Shown here: in pieces, positions 36,546-46,429 of the stretch
Position numbering within the stretch: position 1 is the first letter of the stretch
How the letters are laid out: the number at the start of each line of letters is the position of its first letter
Assembly: GCF_025917315.1 (NCBI RefSeq)
Contig: NZ_CP080627.1
Location: 434,001 to 498,000 of the forward strand
Direction of reading: 5' to 3'
DNA: 64,000 nt
DNA from: Halomonas qaidamensis
GTDB lineage: Bacteria; Pseudomonadota; Gammaproteobacteria; Pseudomonadales; Halomonadaceae
Translations under genes and position numbers: made by a program
Notes under the pieces: model-generated
The model's database searches: none
Seen by the model: only the letters and a program-made list of their open reading frames with translations
Told to the model about the DNA's origin: nothing

Positions 36546-37154
36546 CTAAGCCGGTTGCACGGTTTCTCGTAACAGTTGGCTAGATAGAAGTGCCCACTGA
36601 TCTTCCCAATACTCTGTTGGTAAGCGTTTGAAGTCACTACGCACATATTGAGAAACACGTCCTTCTGCCTGAGCGATCAGCAGGTTAGCTGCGGCGGATG
36701 CAGGAATGCTTGTGCGCAAGCCTTCACGCAGTTCAGCCTCCCGTAGCACCTGTTTTAGTTGAGTTTCCAGGCGCTCGAAAAGCTGGTGTACCCGCTGGCG
36801 TAGCCGCGCCGTTTCGCCGGTAAGAACATCGCCACCCAATACCCTGGCAAGCCCAGGGTTTTTCTCGGCAAAGCCCAGTAGTAAGGTCAAAATCGTGCTG
36901 CAGCGCGATGTAGCATCGGGGATATCTTCCAGGATGCGGGTAATGCGCGCAAAAATGCTCTCCTCAATAAAGTCGATTAGACCCTCAAACATACGCGCTT
37001 TACTGGGGAAGTGGCGATACAGCGCTGCTTCGGAGACGCCTACCTGGCGGGCAAGTGCAGCGGTTGTGATGCGTTTACCGCTATCCTCTTCCAACATAAC
37101 GGCTAAGGCTTGCAGGATTTGCTCGCGGCGGCGAGGTTTTTGTTCGTCACTCAT
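36546..37154 (-). CDS. slmA: Nucleoid occlusion factor SlmA (TetR family)
   Basis: DNA-binding protein that blocks Z-ring assembly over the nucleoid. The 202-residue product has the TetR HTH ([40 protein letters not shown]) and the SlmA C-terminal half ([31 protein letters not shown]), so it is not a generic TetR repressor. It is near dut and coaBC as in E. coli, and 21 bases downstream of argB. Confidence 0.94.
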   Translation of the reverse strand: MSDEQKPRRREQILQALAVMLEEDSGKRITTAALARQVGVSEAALYRHFPSKARMFEGLIDFIEESIFARITRILEDIPDATSRCSTILTLLLGFAEKNPGLARVLGGDVLTGETARLRQRVHQLFERLETQLKQVLREAELREGLRTSIPASAAANLLIAQAEGRVSQYVRSDFKRLPTEYWEDQWALLSSQLLRETVQPA

Positions 37155-37175
37155 GACGTTATCCCTCCGTCGCGG

Positions 37176-38186
<1,011 letters not shown>

Positions 38187-38231
38187 TTATGTCGTGTTCA
38201 TCTTGCTGTTTATCCACCCTGTTATGTGTAC

Positions 38232-39620
38232 TTACCCTGCTGGGGTTTCAGGGATCGTCAGTGCTGGTGAAATCTCCGCCAGCGCATTGGCAAACCGCGC
38301 TTTTATTCGGCTAAGTGCCGCGGCATCGCTACCCTCAAAGCGCAGTACTAGTGCAGGTGTGGTGTTGGAGGCTCGGCACAGTCCCCAGCCATCGGCATAG
38401 TCCACGCGAATGCCATCAATCGTGGTTTTGATACCTTCGCCGAAGTCGCCCTCTCTAGCAAGCTTCTTGATAAGCGCAAATTTTTCTTCATCAGCGACCG
38501 CGATATTAATTTCAGGTGTACTGATATCTTGTGGAAACTGCTCAAATAATTCATCAGCACTGCCGGGGTGGCGGGCGAGAATTTCAAGCAGGCGAGCCGC
38601 CGCGTAGAGGCCGTCGTCAAACCCGTACCAGCGCTCTTTGAAAAAAATATGCCCACTCATTTCACCGCCCAGCGCAGCACCGGTTTCGCGCATACGCGCT
38701 TTGATGAGTGAATGGCCAGTTCGCCACATCTCTGGTTCGCCGCCAGCCTGGCTAATGGCACGCGCTAAGTTCCCGGTGCACTTAATGTCGAAGATCACCT
38801 TAGCGCCTGGGTTGCGTGACAACATATCTGCTGCGAACACCATCAGTAGGTGATCAGGGTAGATCATGCGGCCACTTGGCGTGACAACCCCTAAGCGGTC
38901 GCCGTCTCCGTCAAAAGCCAAGCCAATATCGGCACCTGTTTCATTAACGCTGTGGATCAAGTCGCGTAGGTTTTCAGGTTTGCCTGGGTCGGGGTGGTGG
39001 TTCGGGAAGTGGCCATCAATCTCGGCAAATAATGGGGTAGTTTTTACCCCCAGGCGCTCGATAAGCTGTGGGCCAAGCTCTCCGGCAACCCCATTGCCAC
39101 AATCCACCACGGCACTCAGTGGGCGCTCAATGTGAATATCGCTAATAATTCTTTCAAGATACGCTGCGCGTAGGTCGTGCTGGCGAACACTGCCTTGGCC
39201 GCTGGTTAGGTCGCTTGCTTGAATTCGCTCATAGAGGGCGGTGATAGCATCGCCGGAGAGCGTTTCACCCGCTAAGACGATTTTAAAGCCGTTGTAGTCA
39301 GGTGGGTTGTGACTGCCGGTTAGCATTACCCCGGAGGAGCTTTCAGGCAGTGTGTGGGTGGCGAAATAAAGCACAGGTGTTGGCACCATGCCGATATCAA
39401 TAACATCCCGCCCAGAGGCTGTTAAGCCGCGAATCAGCGCTGCTTGCAAATGTGGCCCGGAGAGTCGTCCATCACGCGCAACAATGACCGTTTGCTCACC
39501 ACGAGCGGCGGCTTCAGAGCCAATAGCCCGGCCAATGAGTTCAGTGGTGGTCTCACTCAGCGTATCGTCCACAATACCGCGAATGTCGTAAGCACGAAAT
39601 ATCGACGCAGGTACGTTCAT
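38232..39620 (-). CDS. algC: Phosphomannomutase/phosphoglucomutase (AlgC-type)
   Basis: Converts hexose 6-phosphate to 1-phosphate for nucleotide-sugar, lipopolysaccharide and exopolysaccharide synthesis. The 462-residue alpha-D-phosphohexomutase has the phosphoserine loop MLTGSHNPPDYNG, Mg loop AFDGDGDRLGV, sugar loop GGEMSGHIFF and phosphate-binding RASNTTPALVLRFEG. The dut-algC-argB order matches Pseudomonas, where AlgC is bifunctional, so both activities are likely. Confidence 0.95.
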   Translation of the reverse strand: MNVPASIFRAYDIRGIVDDTLSETTTELIGRAIGSEAAARGEQTVIVARDGRLSGPHLQAALIRGLTASGRDVIDIGMVPTPVLYFATHTLPESSSGVMLTGSHNPPDYNGFKIVLAGETLSGDAITALYERIQASDLTSGQGSVRQHDLRAAYLERIISDIHIERPLSAVVDCGNGVAGELGPQLIERLGVKTTPLFAEIDGHFPNHHPDPGKPENLRDLIHSVNETGADIGLAFDGDGDRLGVVTPSGRMIYPDHLLMVFAADMLSRNPGAKVIFDIKCTGNLARAISQAGGEPEMWRTGHSLIKARMRETGAALGGEMSGHIFFKERWYGFDDGLYAAARLLEILARHPGSADELFEQFPQDISTPEINIAVADEEKFALIKKLAREGDFGEGIKTTIDGIRVDYADGWGLCRASNTTPALVLRFEGSDAAALSRIKARFANALAEISPALTIPETPAG

Positions 39621-39655
39621 TGTTGCTCCTAGATTGACGGTAAAACAGCCTTGGT

Positions 39656-40117
39656 TTACTGGCGACCTGTGCTACCAAAACCTCCGCTGCCGCGGGTGGA
39701 GTCGTCAAAGGCATCGACAATGGCAAGCTCCGCCTGCACGACCGGGACAAGCACATATTGAGCAAGGCGCTCAAAGGGCGATAGCGTAAAGCTGCTTTGC
39801 CCACGGTTCCAAACCGATACCATTAGTTCGCCCTGGTAATCAGAGTCGATCAGTCCAACAAGATTACCCAGTACGATGCCGTGCTTATGGCCTAGCCCGG
39901 AGCGAGGCAAGATCATGCCTGCTAAGCCAGGATCTTCTATGTAAATGGCAAGGCCTGTCCGCACGAGCTGACAGTCGCCGGGAGCAAGTACCAGTGGTTC
40001 ATCTAGCAGTGCTCGCAAATCCATCCCCGCTGAGCCTGTTGTTGCGTAAGAGGGGAGGTAGTCGTGCAGGCGTTCATCCAAAACTTTGCACTGCAAGCGT
40101 GGGCGAGAACCGCTCAT
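39656..40117 (-). CDS. dut: Deoxyuridine 5'-triphosphate nucleotidohydrolase
   Basis: Hydrolyses dUTP to dUMP, keeping uracil out of DNA. The 153-residue trimeric-type dUTPase shows motifs 1-5: [56 protein letters not shown] and [11 protein letters not shown] at the C terminus. The start overlaps the coaBC stop by 4 bases (ATGA), so coaBC-dut are coupled, as in many gammaproteobacteria. Confidence 0.97.
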   Translation of the reverse strand: MSGSRPRLQCKVLDERLHDYLPSYATTGSAGMDLRALLDEPLVLAPGDCQLVRTGLAIYIEDPGLAGMILPRSGLGHKHGIVLGNLVGLIDSDYQGELMVSVWNRGQSSFTLSPFERLAQYVLVPVVQAELAIVDAFDDSTRGSGGFGSTGRQ

Positions 40118-41454
40118 GATAATTCTCCGGAGGATTGAGAAGGTGGTTGAGAAGGTGGTTGAGATAGTCGTTGAGATTGAAGCTGGGATAGTCGTTGAGA
40201 AGGCAGCAGTGATAGGGCGTGACGAATAATTAGCGCGGCTAGCTGCGTTTTAGGCTGCGGTGGGGCGTCCAGTTGGTTGGTGCCCGTCGCTGTGCGCCAC
40301 AGCAGTAACGCCGCATTGTTATCGCTACCAAAGCCAAGACCCTGCCGGGAAACATCGTTGGCTACGATCATATCCAGCCCTTTGCGGGTTAGCTTATCTT
40401 CTGCGTAGTGCGCGACCTCCTGGGTTTCAGCAGCAAACCCCACTACCAAGGGGCGTTGGTCAGTAGGCAGCGCGGCCACATCGGCAATAATGTCCGGGTT
40501 TTTGACCAGCGTCAGCGTTAGCGTATCGCTGTCGTCAGTTTTTTTGATTTTGTGCTCGGCCGCGCTGGCGGCGCGGTAGTCGGCGACCGCAGCACAGCCA
40601 ATAAATAGGGCTGCATGAGGCGCTAGTGTTAACGCTTCATGGTGCATTTGCACGGCGGTTTCCACATCAATCCGCTCAACGCCATTGGGGGTGGGTAGAG
40701 TAACCGGACCGCTTATCAGCGTCACCCGTGCCCCCTGGTTTGCTGCTTGCGCGGCTAGCGCATACCCCATCTTCCCCGAGCTGTGATTGGAGAGATAGCG
40801 CACAGGATCTAGCGCTTCGCGGGTAGGACCTGCGGTGATGACGACGTGTGGCGCAGAAGTTGGCGCTGGTGATTTTGCAGCAGAAGCAAAGTGCTGAGCT
40901 AAGAAATCAACAATAGCGTCTGGTTCGCTCATTCGTCCGGGGCCTACGTCGCCACAGGCTTGGTCGCCTGCAGCGGGACCAATGAGTTGCCAGCCGTCGG
41001 TGGCTAACTGATTCACGTTGCGCTGGGTTGCAGGGTGACGCCACATGGCCTGATTCATGGCTGGGGCGATCAGCTTGGGGGCTTCCGAGGCCAGACACAG
41101 AGTGGTCAGCAGATCGTCTGCCATGCCATGCACCAAGCGTGCGATTAAGTCGGCTGTGGCTGGGGCGATCAGAATCGCATCTGCCCAGCGGGCTAGCTCG
41201 ATATGGCCCATGCCTGCTTCCGCCTCAGGATCAAGTAGCGAGGTGCGTACGGGCTCCCCTGACAGTGCTTGAAGCGTTAACGGCGTGATAAACGCTTGGG
41301 CACCCTCGGTCATCACCACGCGAACCTCACAGCCCGCCTGCTTTAGTAACCGAACAATCAGCGCGCTTTTGTAGGCCGCAATACCGGCGCTAACACCGAG
41401 CAGCAGGCGTTTGCCAATCAGCGATGTTGATGGACTTGGCGATAATAAGGCCAT
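40114..41454 (-). CDS. coaBC: Phosphopantothenoylcysteine decarboxylase/synthetase CoaBC
   Basis: Bifunctional coenzyme A enzyme that joins cysteine to 4'-phosphopantothenate and decarboxylates it. The CoaC flavodoxin-like half has [19 protein letters not shown], the catalytic His region and [14 protein letters not shown]. The CoaB half has [29 protein letters not shown]. The C terminus (about the last 30 residues) is a repetitive Ser/Gln/Pro/Leu tail not seen in E. coli. The ATG at 41454 is preferred over 41496 because [20 protein letters not shown] fits the family and the longer frame runs into the divergent promoter region. Confidence 0.95.
   Translation of the reverse strand: MALLSPSPSTSLIGKRLLLGVSAGIAAYKSALIVRLLKQAGCEVRVVMTEGAQAFITPLTLQALSGEPVRTSLLDPEAEAGMGHIELARWADAILIAPATADLIARLVHGMADDLLTTLCLASEAPKLIAPAMNQAMWRHPATQRNVNQLATDGWQLIGPAAGDQACGDVGPGRMSEPDAIVDFLAQHFASAAKSPAPTSAPHVVITAGPTREALDPVRYLSNHSSGKMGYALAAQAANQGARVTLISGPVTLPTPNGVERIDVETAVQMHHEALTLAPHAALFIGCAAVADYRAASAAEHKIKKTDDSDTLTLTLVKNPDIIADVAALPTDQRPLVVGFAAETQEVAHYAEDKLTRKGLDMIVANDVSRQGLGFGSDNNAALLLWRTATGTNQLDAPPQPKTQLAALIIRHALSLLPSQRLSQLQSQRLSQPPSQPPSQSSGELS
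40134..40202 (-). repeat. Degenerate tandem repeats at the 3' end of coaBC
   Basis: On the plus strand, GGTTGAGAAGGT-type units recur (two exact 12-base units, then GTTGAGATAGTC-like variants). They encode the QRLSQ/QPPSQ tail of CoaBC. Confidence 0.7.
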
Positions 41455-41604
41455 GATGGGCAGTCCCATGTAGCGTTTGTTAAAGGTGTGTACCATACCA
41501 TTTGGCCGGTTATTTTGGCATGCTCAGCCAGACGTTGGAAAAGTCAACAAGAGTGCGCAGTGGCAAGCGCGGGCGGTGCTGTCAGCATGGGCAGGGAGGC
41601 GGCG

Positions 41605-42279
41605 ATGGGGATCAATCACTGGCCAGAGGGTGAGCGGCCACGAGAGAAGCTGTTGAACATGGGTGTGCAGGCGCTCTCAGACGCTGAGCTTCTGGCCATT
41701 TTTTTACGCGTCGGCGTTCAAGGGCGCTCGGCAGTCGATTTGGCCCGGGACCTGCTGGCCAGCTTTGGTGGGTTAAGGCAGCTTTTGGAAGCAGATCAGG
41801 ATCAATTTTGTGCAGCCAGGGGGCTTGGAAGTGCCAAATTCGCTCAGCTTCAGGCGACCCTTGAGCTTTCCAGGCGGCACATGGCGAGCCAGCTTGCCCG
41901 CGGCAATGCGCTCACCTCTCCGGCGTTGGTGCGTCATTACCTAAGCTCTCAGCTGCGTCATTTGGGTCATGAAGAGTTTGCGGTGCTTTTTTTGGATACA
42001 CAGCATCGAATTATTCGCTATGAATCCCTATTTCGCGGTACCCTAGACAGCGCATCCGTTTACCCCCGCGAAGTTGCCAAGCGTGCGCTCGAACTACACG
42101 CTGGTGCTGTCATCCTGGCACACAATCACCCGTCGGGTGTTGCTGAGCCAAGCGATGCTGATCGACGTATCACTGAACGCCTAAAAGATGCCCTCGCGCT
42201 TTTTGATGTGCGGGTACTTGATCATTTTGTGGTGGGGGACGGTGACGTGGTTTCGTTTGCCGAGCGCGGCTGGCTATAG
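41605..42279 (+). CDS. radC: DNA repair protein RadC (JAB/MPN domain)
   Basis: A 224-residue protein of the RadC family, the same size as E. coli RadC. N-terminal helix-hairpin-helix region ([23 protein letters not shown]) and a JAMM metalloprotease-like domain with [14 protein letters not shown]. The role in repair is disputed; the exact biochemical activity is unknown. The ATG at 41605 has GGGAGG six bases upstream; earlier in-frame ATGs (41488, 41587) lie in the promoter region shared with coaBC. Confidence 0.94.
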   Translation: MGINHWPEGERPREKLLNMGVQALSDAELLAIFLRVGVQGRSAVDLARDLLASFGGLRQLLEADQDQFCAARGLGSAKFAQLQATLELSRRHMASQLARGNALTSPALVRHYLSSQLRHLGHEEFAVLFLDTQHRIIRYESLFRGTLDSASVYPREVAKRALELHAGAVILAHNHPSGVAEPSDADRRITERLKDALALFDVRVLDHFVVGDGDVVSFAERGWL

Positions 42280-42337
42280 CAATTAATGAAAATAGTGCGA
42301 CGTCAAATTCTCGCTGTTTATCTAAGTAAATTGTCCG

Positions 42338-42361
42338 AAAAGTGCCTTTTTTGGCATTTTT
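42338..42361 (+). terminator. Probable terminator after radC
   Basis: AAAAGTGCC (42338-42346) pairs with GGCATTTTT (42353-42361, one G-T pair) around six T. It lies between radC and the rpmB promoter. Confidence 0.65.
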
Positions 42362-42373
42362 AGGCGTTTTTGC

Positions 42374-42402
42374 TTGCTGGTAGCCGGGTGCTCTGGTATA
42401 AA
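42374..42402 (+). promoter_or_regulatory. Sigma-70 promoter for rpmB-rpmG
   Basis: TTGCTG (42374-42379) and TATAAA (42397-42402) with a 17-base spacer, in a stretch between the radC terminator and rpmB. Confidence 0.6.
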
Positions 42403-42529
42403 GTGCCACCTTTAAACTTGGGTTGAATAACGGATTTGGGTACAGCTAGGCGGTTAACTGCGTCGACTCCCTCCCTGCTCCGGTTTGCCCGACAGTTTTG
42501 AACAACTCGCCAAGCGGTTGGAGGCTCTC

Positions 42530-42766
42530 ATGTCCAAAGTATGTCAGGTTACCGGCAAGCGTCCGGTAACTGGTAATAACGTTTCTCACTCCCAGCGTAA
42601 GACACGTCGTCGTTTCTTGCCGAACCTGCACACCCATCGTTTTTGGGTTGAAGCTGAAAACCGCTTCGTCAAGCTGCGCGTTTCCTCTAAAGGAATGCGT
42701 ATTATTGACAAGAAAGGTATCGAAACGGTTCTGGCTGATATCCGCAAGCGCGGCGACGCCATCTAA
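42530..42766 (+). CDS. rpmB: 50S ribosomal protein L28
   Basis: Large-subunit protein, 78 residues. It begins [20 protein letters not shown] and shows the L28 features [19 protein letters not shown] and [21 protein letters not shown] sits seven bases before the ATG at 42530; the frame extends upstream to 42485 but that part has no homology. rpmG follows at 25 bases, the usual pair. Confidence 0.98.
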   Translation: MSKVCQVTGKRPVTGNNVSHSQRKTRRRFLPNLHTHRFWVEAENRFVKLRVSSKGMRIIDKKGIETVLADIRKRGDAI

Positions 42767-42791
42767 GCTAGCATTTTGGGAGAGTTAAACC

Positions 42792-42947
42792 ATGCGCGAT
42801 AAGATCAAGCTGGTGTCTAGTGCCGGTACAGGCCACTTCTACACCACTGATAAGAACAAGCGGAACACACCGGATAAGTTCGAATTTAAGAAATACGACC
42901 CGGTCGTCCGTAAGCACGTTATCTACAAGGAAGCCAAGATCAAGTAA
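42792..42947 (+). CDS. rpmG: 50S ribosomal protein L33
   Basis: Large-subunit protein of 51 residues, read directly from the sequence: it starts [19 protein letters not shown] and ends with VIYKEAKIK. It has no zinc-binding CxxC pairs, so it is the Cys-free form of L33 that does not need zinc. GGGAGAG precedes the ATG. It ends the rpmB-rpmG operon and is followed by a strong terminator. Confidence 0.97.
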   Translation: MRDKIKLVSSAGTGHFYTTDKNKRNTPDKFEFKKYDPVVRKHVIYKEAKIK

Positions 42948-42992
42948 TCGCGATTACAATGATCGGCTTTCACCGCAGGCGAGTGCCTGTTG

Positions 42993-43019
42993 AAAAACCC
43001 GGCCCTCAGCCGGGTTTTT
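42993..43019 (+). terminator. Rho-independent terminator after rpmG
   Basis: AAAAACCCGGC (42993-43003), loop CCTCA, GCCGGGTTTTT (43009-43019). An 11-bp stem with T tract. Confidence 0.95.
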
Positions 43020-43134
43020 GCATGTCTGATAGTTAGCCACTTATTGTGTATGATTGGTTACACATGCCCCTATACCCCAGCACTGCACTGGCGACAGTGT
43101 GGTTGTCACTGTGCTGTCATCATAGGCTTTCATC

Positions 43135-43962
43135 ATGCCCGAATTGCCTGAAGTTGAAACAACGCGGCGTGGCGTTGCCCCTTATATCGAAGGGCAAGAA
43201 ATTACCGAGGTGTTGGTAAGGCACTCTCGTTTGCGCGTACCAGTGCCCGAGGATCTAGCCGATCGACTAATAGGCGCGCGGATTGGCGTATTAAAGCGCC
43301 GTGCTAAGTACCTGCAAATTCCCGTGATGCGGTCTGAGCGTGAGGCCACGTTGCTGTGGCACTTAGGCATGTCGGGTAGCCTGCGGATTGCCAAGGTTGG
43401 TGATTTGCCCAAAAAACATGACCATGTTGATGTGGTGACGGCCAATGGCCATGTGCTGAGGTATCACGACCCGCGGCGATTTGGTTTTGTTGACTGGCAG
43501 CAGGGCGATGGTAGTTTGGATACGCGCCTAGCGCACCTTGGTCCTGAGCCGTTAGATGATGCGTTTAACGGGCGTTGGCTCTATAACGCCTCCCGTAATA
43601 AACGCGTTGCGGTAAAGCCTTTTTTAATGGATAACCGCGTGGTGGTGGGTGCGGGTAATATTTACGCTGCTGAAGCGCTGTTTATGGCAGGTATCGACCC
43701 GCGTCGCGCCGCCGGGAAAATTTCCCTAGCCCGTTATCAGCAGCTGGCCATTGCGGTAAAAGAGGTGCTGTCGGCGGCGATTACTCAGGGCGGTACCACG
43801 CTGCGAGATTTTGTCAGTGGCCAGGGCGAGCCAGGCTACTTTGCCCAGCAACTGAACGTTTATGGACGCCATGGGCAACCCTGCCTGCGCTGTGGCGTTG
43901 AGCTGCGACGTATCACGCTTGGTCAGCGGGCCAGTGTATTTTGCCCTGGATGCCAGCGGTAG
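43135..43962 (+). CDS. mutM: Formamidopyrimidine-DNA glycosylase (MutM/Fpg)
   Basis: Removes 8-oxoguanine and ring-opened purines; bifunctional glycosylase/AP lyase. The 275-residue protein begins with PELPEVET, whose Pro becomes the catalytic N terminus after Met removal. It has [21 protein letters not shown], the helix-two-turn-helix [14 protein letters not shown], and a C-terminal zinc finger of four Cys (CLRC and CPGC). Length is normal. It is a lone gene after the rpmBG terminator. Confidence 0.97.
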   Translation: MPELPEVETTRRGVAPYIEGQEITEVLVRHSRLRVPVPEDLADRLIGARIGVLKRRAKYLQIPVMRSEREATLLWHLGMSGSLRIAKVGDLPKKHDHVDVVTANGHVLRYHDPRRFGFVDWQQGDGSLDTRLAHLGPEPLDDAFNGRWLYNASRNKRVAVKPFLMDNRVVVGAGNIYAAEALFMAGIDPRRAAGKISLARYQQLAIAVKEVLSAAITQGGTTLRDFVSGQGEPGYFAQQLNVYGRHGQPCLRCGVELRRITLGQRASVFCPGCQR

Positions 43963-43999
43963 TAGCTACTCTTTGATGTTAACTGTTTTGCCTATGTTT

Positions 44000-44033
44000 T
44001 CAGAGTCTATGGGCTTTCAGAGTCTATGGGCTT
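44000..44033. repeat. 17-bp exact tandem duplication upstream of rlmI
   Basis: TCAGAGTCTATGGGCTT occurs at 44000-44016 and again at 44017-44033, with no spacer, 27 bases before the rlmI start. A recent local duplication; no element recognised. Confidence 0.9.
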
Positions 44034-44060
44034 TGTAAGATTGCTCTTTTGGAGATTGTT

Positions 44061-45251
44061 GTGACTCAACGCCTGCGCCTGAATAAAAATGCCGATCGCC
44101 GTCTGAAAGCGGGCCATCTGTGGATCTACTCCAATGAAGTAGATATTAAAGAAACGCCGTTGAAAAACTTTGTTGCGGGTGAGTCTGCGCTGGTCGAAGC
44201 CTCAAACGGCAAAGTCCTTGGGGTAGCCTACATTAACCCGCATTCACTGATTTGTGGTCGAGTAATGTCGCGTGACCCAGAAATGCGCCTGGATCGATCG
44301 CTGTTCGTGCACCGTTTCAATCAGGCGTTGGCGCTGCGTCAGCGTCTGTTTGATAAGCCGTTCTACCGTTTGATCCACGGTGAGGGCGACTTGCTACCAG
44401 GGCTGGTTATTGACCGTTTTGGCGATGTGCTGGTGGTGCAGCTGAATACCGCAGGTATGCAGGCGTTAGCGGAAGAGATTGTCGATGCGTTGGAGAAAGT
44501 TGTAAAGCCCAGCGCCATTGTATTCCGCAATGATACTGGCGGTCGTCGCCAAGAAGGCCTGGAAGCTCACGTTGAAGTAGTAAAGGGCATCCTTCCTGAT
44601 GAGGTTCTGTTGGAAGAAAACGGGGTCACTTTTGCGGTACCTGTGTTGAATGGTCAGAAGACAGGTTGGTTCTTTGATCATCGCGTTAATCGCGCGTGGC
44701 TGAATAGCCAAGTGGCTGGTAAGCGTGTGCTAGATGTATTCAGCTACGTGGGCGGCTGGGGTGTGCAGGCGGCTGCTAGCGGTGCCTCGGAAGTACTATG
44801 TGTCGATGCTTCTGCCCCTGCACTGGATCAGGTAGCTCGCAATGCCGAGCTAAATGGTGTGCAAGAACAAGTTGCGGTAGCAGAAGGTGATGCTTTTGAA
44901 GCGCTAGCGGCACTGAAAGCCGATGGCGAACAGTTTGACGTTGTCATTCTTGATCCACCGGCGTTTATCAAAAAGCGTAAGGATATTCCCAATGGGGAAC
45001 GCGCTTACTCACGCCTGAATCGTGAAGCGATGCGTCTGCTGGGCCGTGATGGCTTGCTGTTATCGGCCTCGTGCTCCATGCACCTTGCACCTGAGCGTTT
45101 GATTGATGTGGTTCGTGGCGCCGTTCGCCACCAAGACCGCCACGGCCAGGTGATTTTTCAGGGCCACCAGGGGCCCGATCATCCCGTCCATCCAGCGATC
45201 CCGGAAACATCGTATTTGAAGGCGTTGGGTGTGCGGGTATTCCGCGATTAA
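44061..45251 (+). CDS. rlmI: 23S rRNA (cytosine-1962-C5)-methyltransferase RlmI
   Basis: SAM-dependent methylation of C1962 of 23S rRNA. The 396-residue protein equals E. coli RlmI in length when started at the GTG at 44061, which has GGAG six bases upstream; the frame also opens at a TTG at 44049. It has an N-terminal PUA domain (LNKNADRRLKAGHLWIYSNEV), EEH domain and Rossmann methyltransferase with VLDVFSYVGGWGVQAAASGA, catalytic ILDPPAF and a C-terminal Cys motif SASCSMHL. Confidence 0.95.
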   Translation: MTQRLRLNKNADRRLKAGHLWIYSNEVDIKETPLKNFVAGESALVEASNGKVLGVAYINPHSLICGRVMSRDPEMRLDRSLFVHRFNQALALRQRLFDKPFYRLIHGEGDLLPGLVIDRFGDVLVVQLNTAGMQALAEEIVDALEKVVKPSAIVFRNDTGGRRQEGLEAHVEVVKGILPDEVLLEENGVTFAVPVLNGQKTGWFFDHRVNRAWLNSQVAGKRVLDVFSYVGGWGVQAAASGASEVLCVDASAPALDQVARNAELNGVQEQVAVAEGDAFEALAALKADGEQFDVVILDPPAFIKKRKDIPNGERAYSRLNREAMRLLGRDGLLLSASCSMHLAPERLIDVVRGAVRHQDRHGQVIFQGHQGPDHPVHPAIPETSYLKALGVRVFRD

Positions 45252-45324
45252 GTCGAAGACACTTCTTAGCGAGCGTGTGAAAAATAATCGATAACATCAA
45301 GGAGTAACCACAAGGAGCAGCACT

Positions 45325-45759
45325 ATGGAGTGGGCATTGCCGAATCCCTTTGTGATTGAGCTTAAGGTGACGCCGGAGGCCATTGATGCCTACCAGCACG
45401 TCAACAACAGCGAGTATTTGCGCTGGGTAGAGCAGGTCAGTTGGGCTCACTCTGAAGCTCTGGGGCTATCCCTTGATGATTATCAGTTGCTAGATCGTGC
45501 CATGGTGGTTCATCGCCATGAGTTAGACTACCTGGCTCCCGCGTTTGTCGATGACAAACTGCAGTTGGCGACGTGGATTGTGGCTTGCGATGGGCGTTTT
45601 AGCCTCACTCGTCGGTTTCAGCTTAAACGTGTGGAGAGCGGTAAAACGCTGCTAAACGCACGCACCCGGTTTGCGTGTGTGGCTCTCTCAAATGGGCGGC
45701 CTACACGGTTACCCGATGAGTACCAGCGTATTTACGGGGCAGCGGTGGTGGCAGAGTAG
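45325..45759 (+). CDS. Acyl-CoA thioesterase, hotdog fold (YbgC/FcbC-like)
   Basis: A 144-residue single hotdog-domain thioesterase. The segment TPEAIDAYQHVNNSEYLRWVEQ carries the family's position-specific motif in which Asp/His at the Y-x-H-V-N-N-x-Y region is catalytic. The natural acyl-CoA substrate cannot be read. It has a GGAG-like site and follows rlmI by 73 bases in the same direction. A 670-base gene-free region follows. Confidence 0.85.
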   Translation: MEWALPNPFVIELKVTPEAIDAYQHVNNSEYLRWVEQVSWAHSEALGLSLDDYQLLDRAMVVHRHELDYLAPAFVDDKLQLATWIVACDGRFSLTRRFQLKRVESGKTLLNARTRFACVALSNGRPTRLPDEYQRIYGAAVVAE

Positions 45760-45947
45760 GCTGTACCATCACGCTTGTGACGCGGCATTCGTTGATTACC
45801 GCTCTCTGGGCATTGTAGGCAGTAGCGACTACCCAAGGCTATCTGTGTCGTGCATGTGTCTAAATCCGACGTGGTGACTTCTTTTCGACGTGATTTATCG
45901 TGTTTAAGCCTAACTCCCTTCCCGAGCGCCATGGTTCGCATAAAGGT

Positions 45948-46013
45948 CAACCCAACCCAACCCAACCCAACCCAACCCAACCCAACCCAACCCAACCCAA
46001 CCCAACCCAACCC
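45948..46013. repeat. (CCCAA)n pentanucleotide microsatellite
   Basis: Twelve exact CCCAA units (45951-46010), with partial units on both sides, give 66 bases. The complementary strand reads (TTGGG)n and could form a G-quadruplex. Slippage is expected at such a tract. It lies in non-coding DNA 190 bases after the thioesterase stop, and about 420 bases before the TsuA-like gene. Confidence 0.97.
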
Positions 46014-46381
46014 GACGGCGACAGCAGTCAGCGGCTCACCGGCATCGAGCTGATTCAACATCGCAGCGTCTAGAAAGACTAGCAATGGCAGCACACGCTC
46101 ACCGCCACACCGAGTGCCAGACAGTTCGGCAAGCCACCGGCCCTTAACGGGGCAGCGCATGGCCAAAGCATCCCAGCCCCAACCTGGAAATCGCCCTGGG
46201 TCGAATTATCTTCTAGCGACTAGGTAGCTAAGATCATTGCATATTGGCAAGCTACTCATGGCGAGAAAAATATCCGAATGCAGAACAATATTCTTAAAAA
46301 GCATATGCACTGCTGAATAAAGAATTTCCAGCGGTCTACCGCCAGCGTTAGGCTTAACACCATTATTCATGTTGGCCAAGC

Positions 46382-46408
46382 AAGCGCCTGTTTTTAACAG
46401 GCGCTTTT
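46382..46408 (+). terminator. 11-bp hairpin with T run, just upstream of the TsuA-like start
   Basis: AAGCGCCTGTT (46382-46392), loop TTT, AACAGGCGCTT (46396-46406), then TT and G. It has intrinsic-terminator form but ends only 21 bases before the next ATG. It may end an upstream non-coding transcript or act as an attenuator. Confidence 0.7.
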
Positions 46409-46429
46409 GGCGTTGCTAGAAGGTGAGCT

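Larger units (their letters stand above)
45760..46429. other. Gene-free region of about 670 bp
   Basis: No credible CDS. It holds the (CCCAA)n tract (45948-46013), an AT-rich part at about 46200-46340 and a strong hairpin at 46382-46408 just before the TsuA-like gene. The one long minus-strand frame (45732-46166) merely translates the tandem repeat. Possible contents are a small RNA or leader ending at the hairpin. Confidence 0.6.

Noticed and set aside
45951..46010. CCCAA tract read as a telomere or a CRISPR array
   Set aside because: Repeats are contiguous with no spacers, and the tract is internal to a housekeeping chromosome region, so neither reading holds.
45732..46166. 144-codon minus-strand frame across the CCCAA tract
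   Set aside because: Its apparent Gly-Leu-Gly-Trp-Val repeat is only translation of the pentamer tract; no ribosome-binding site or homology seen.
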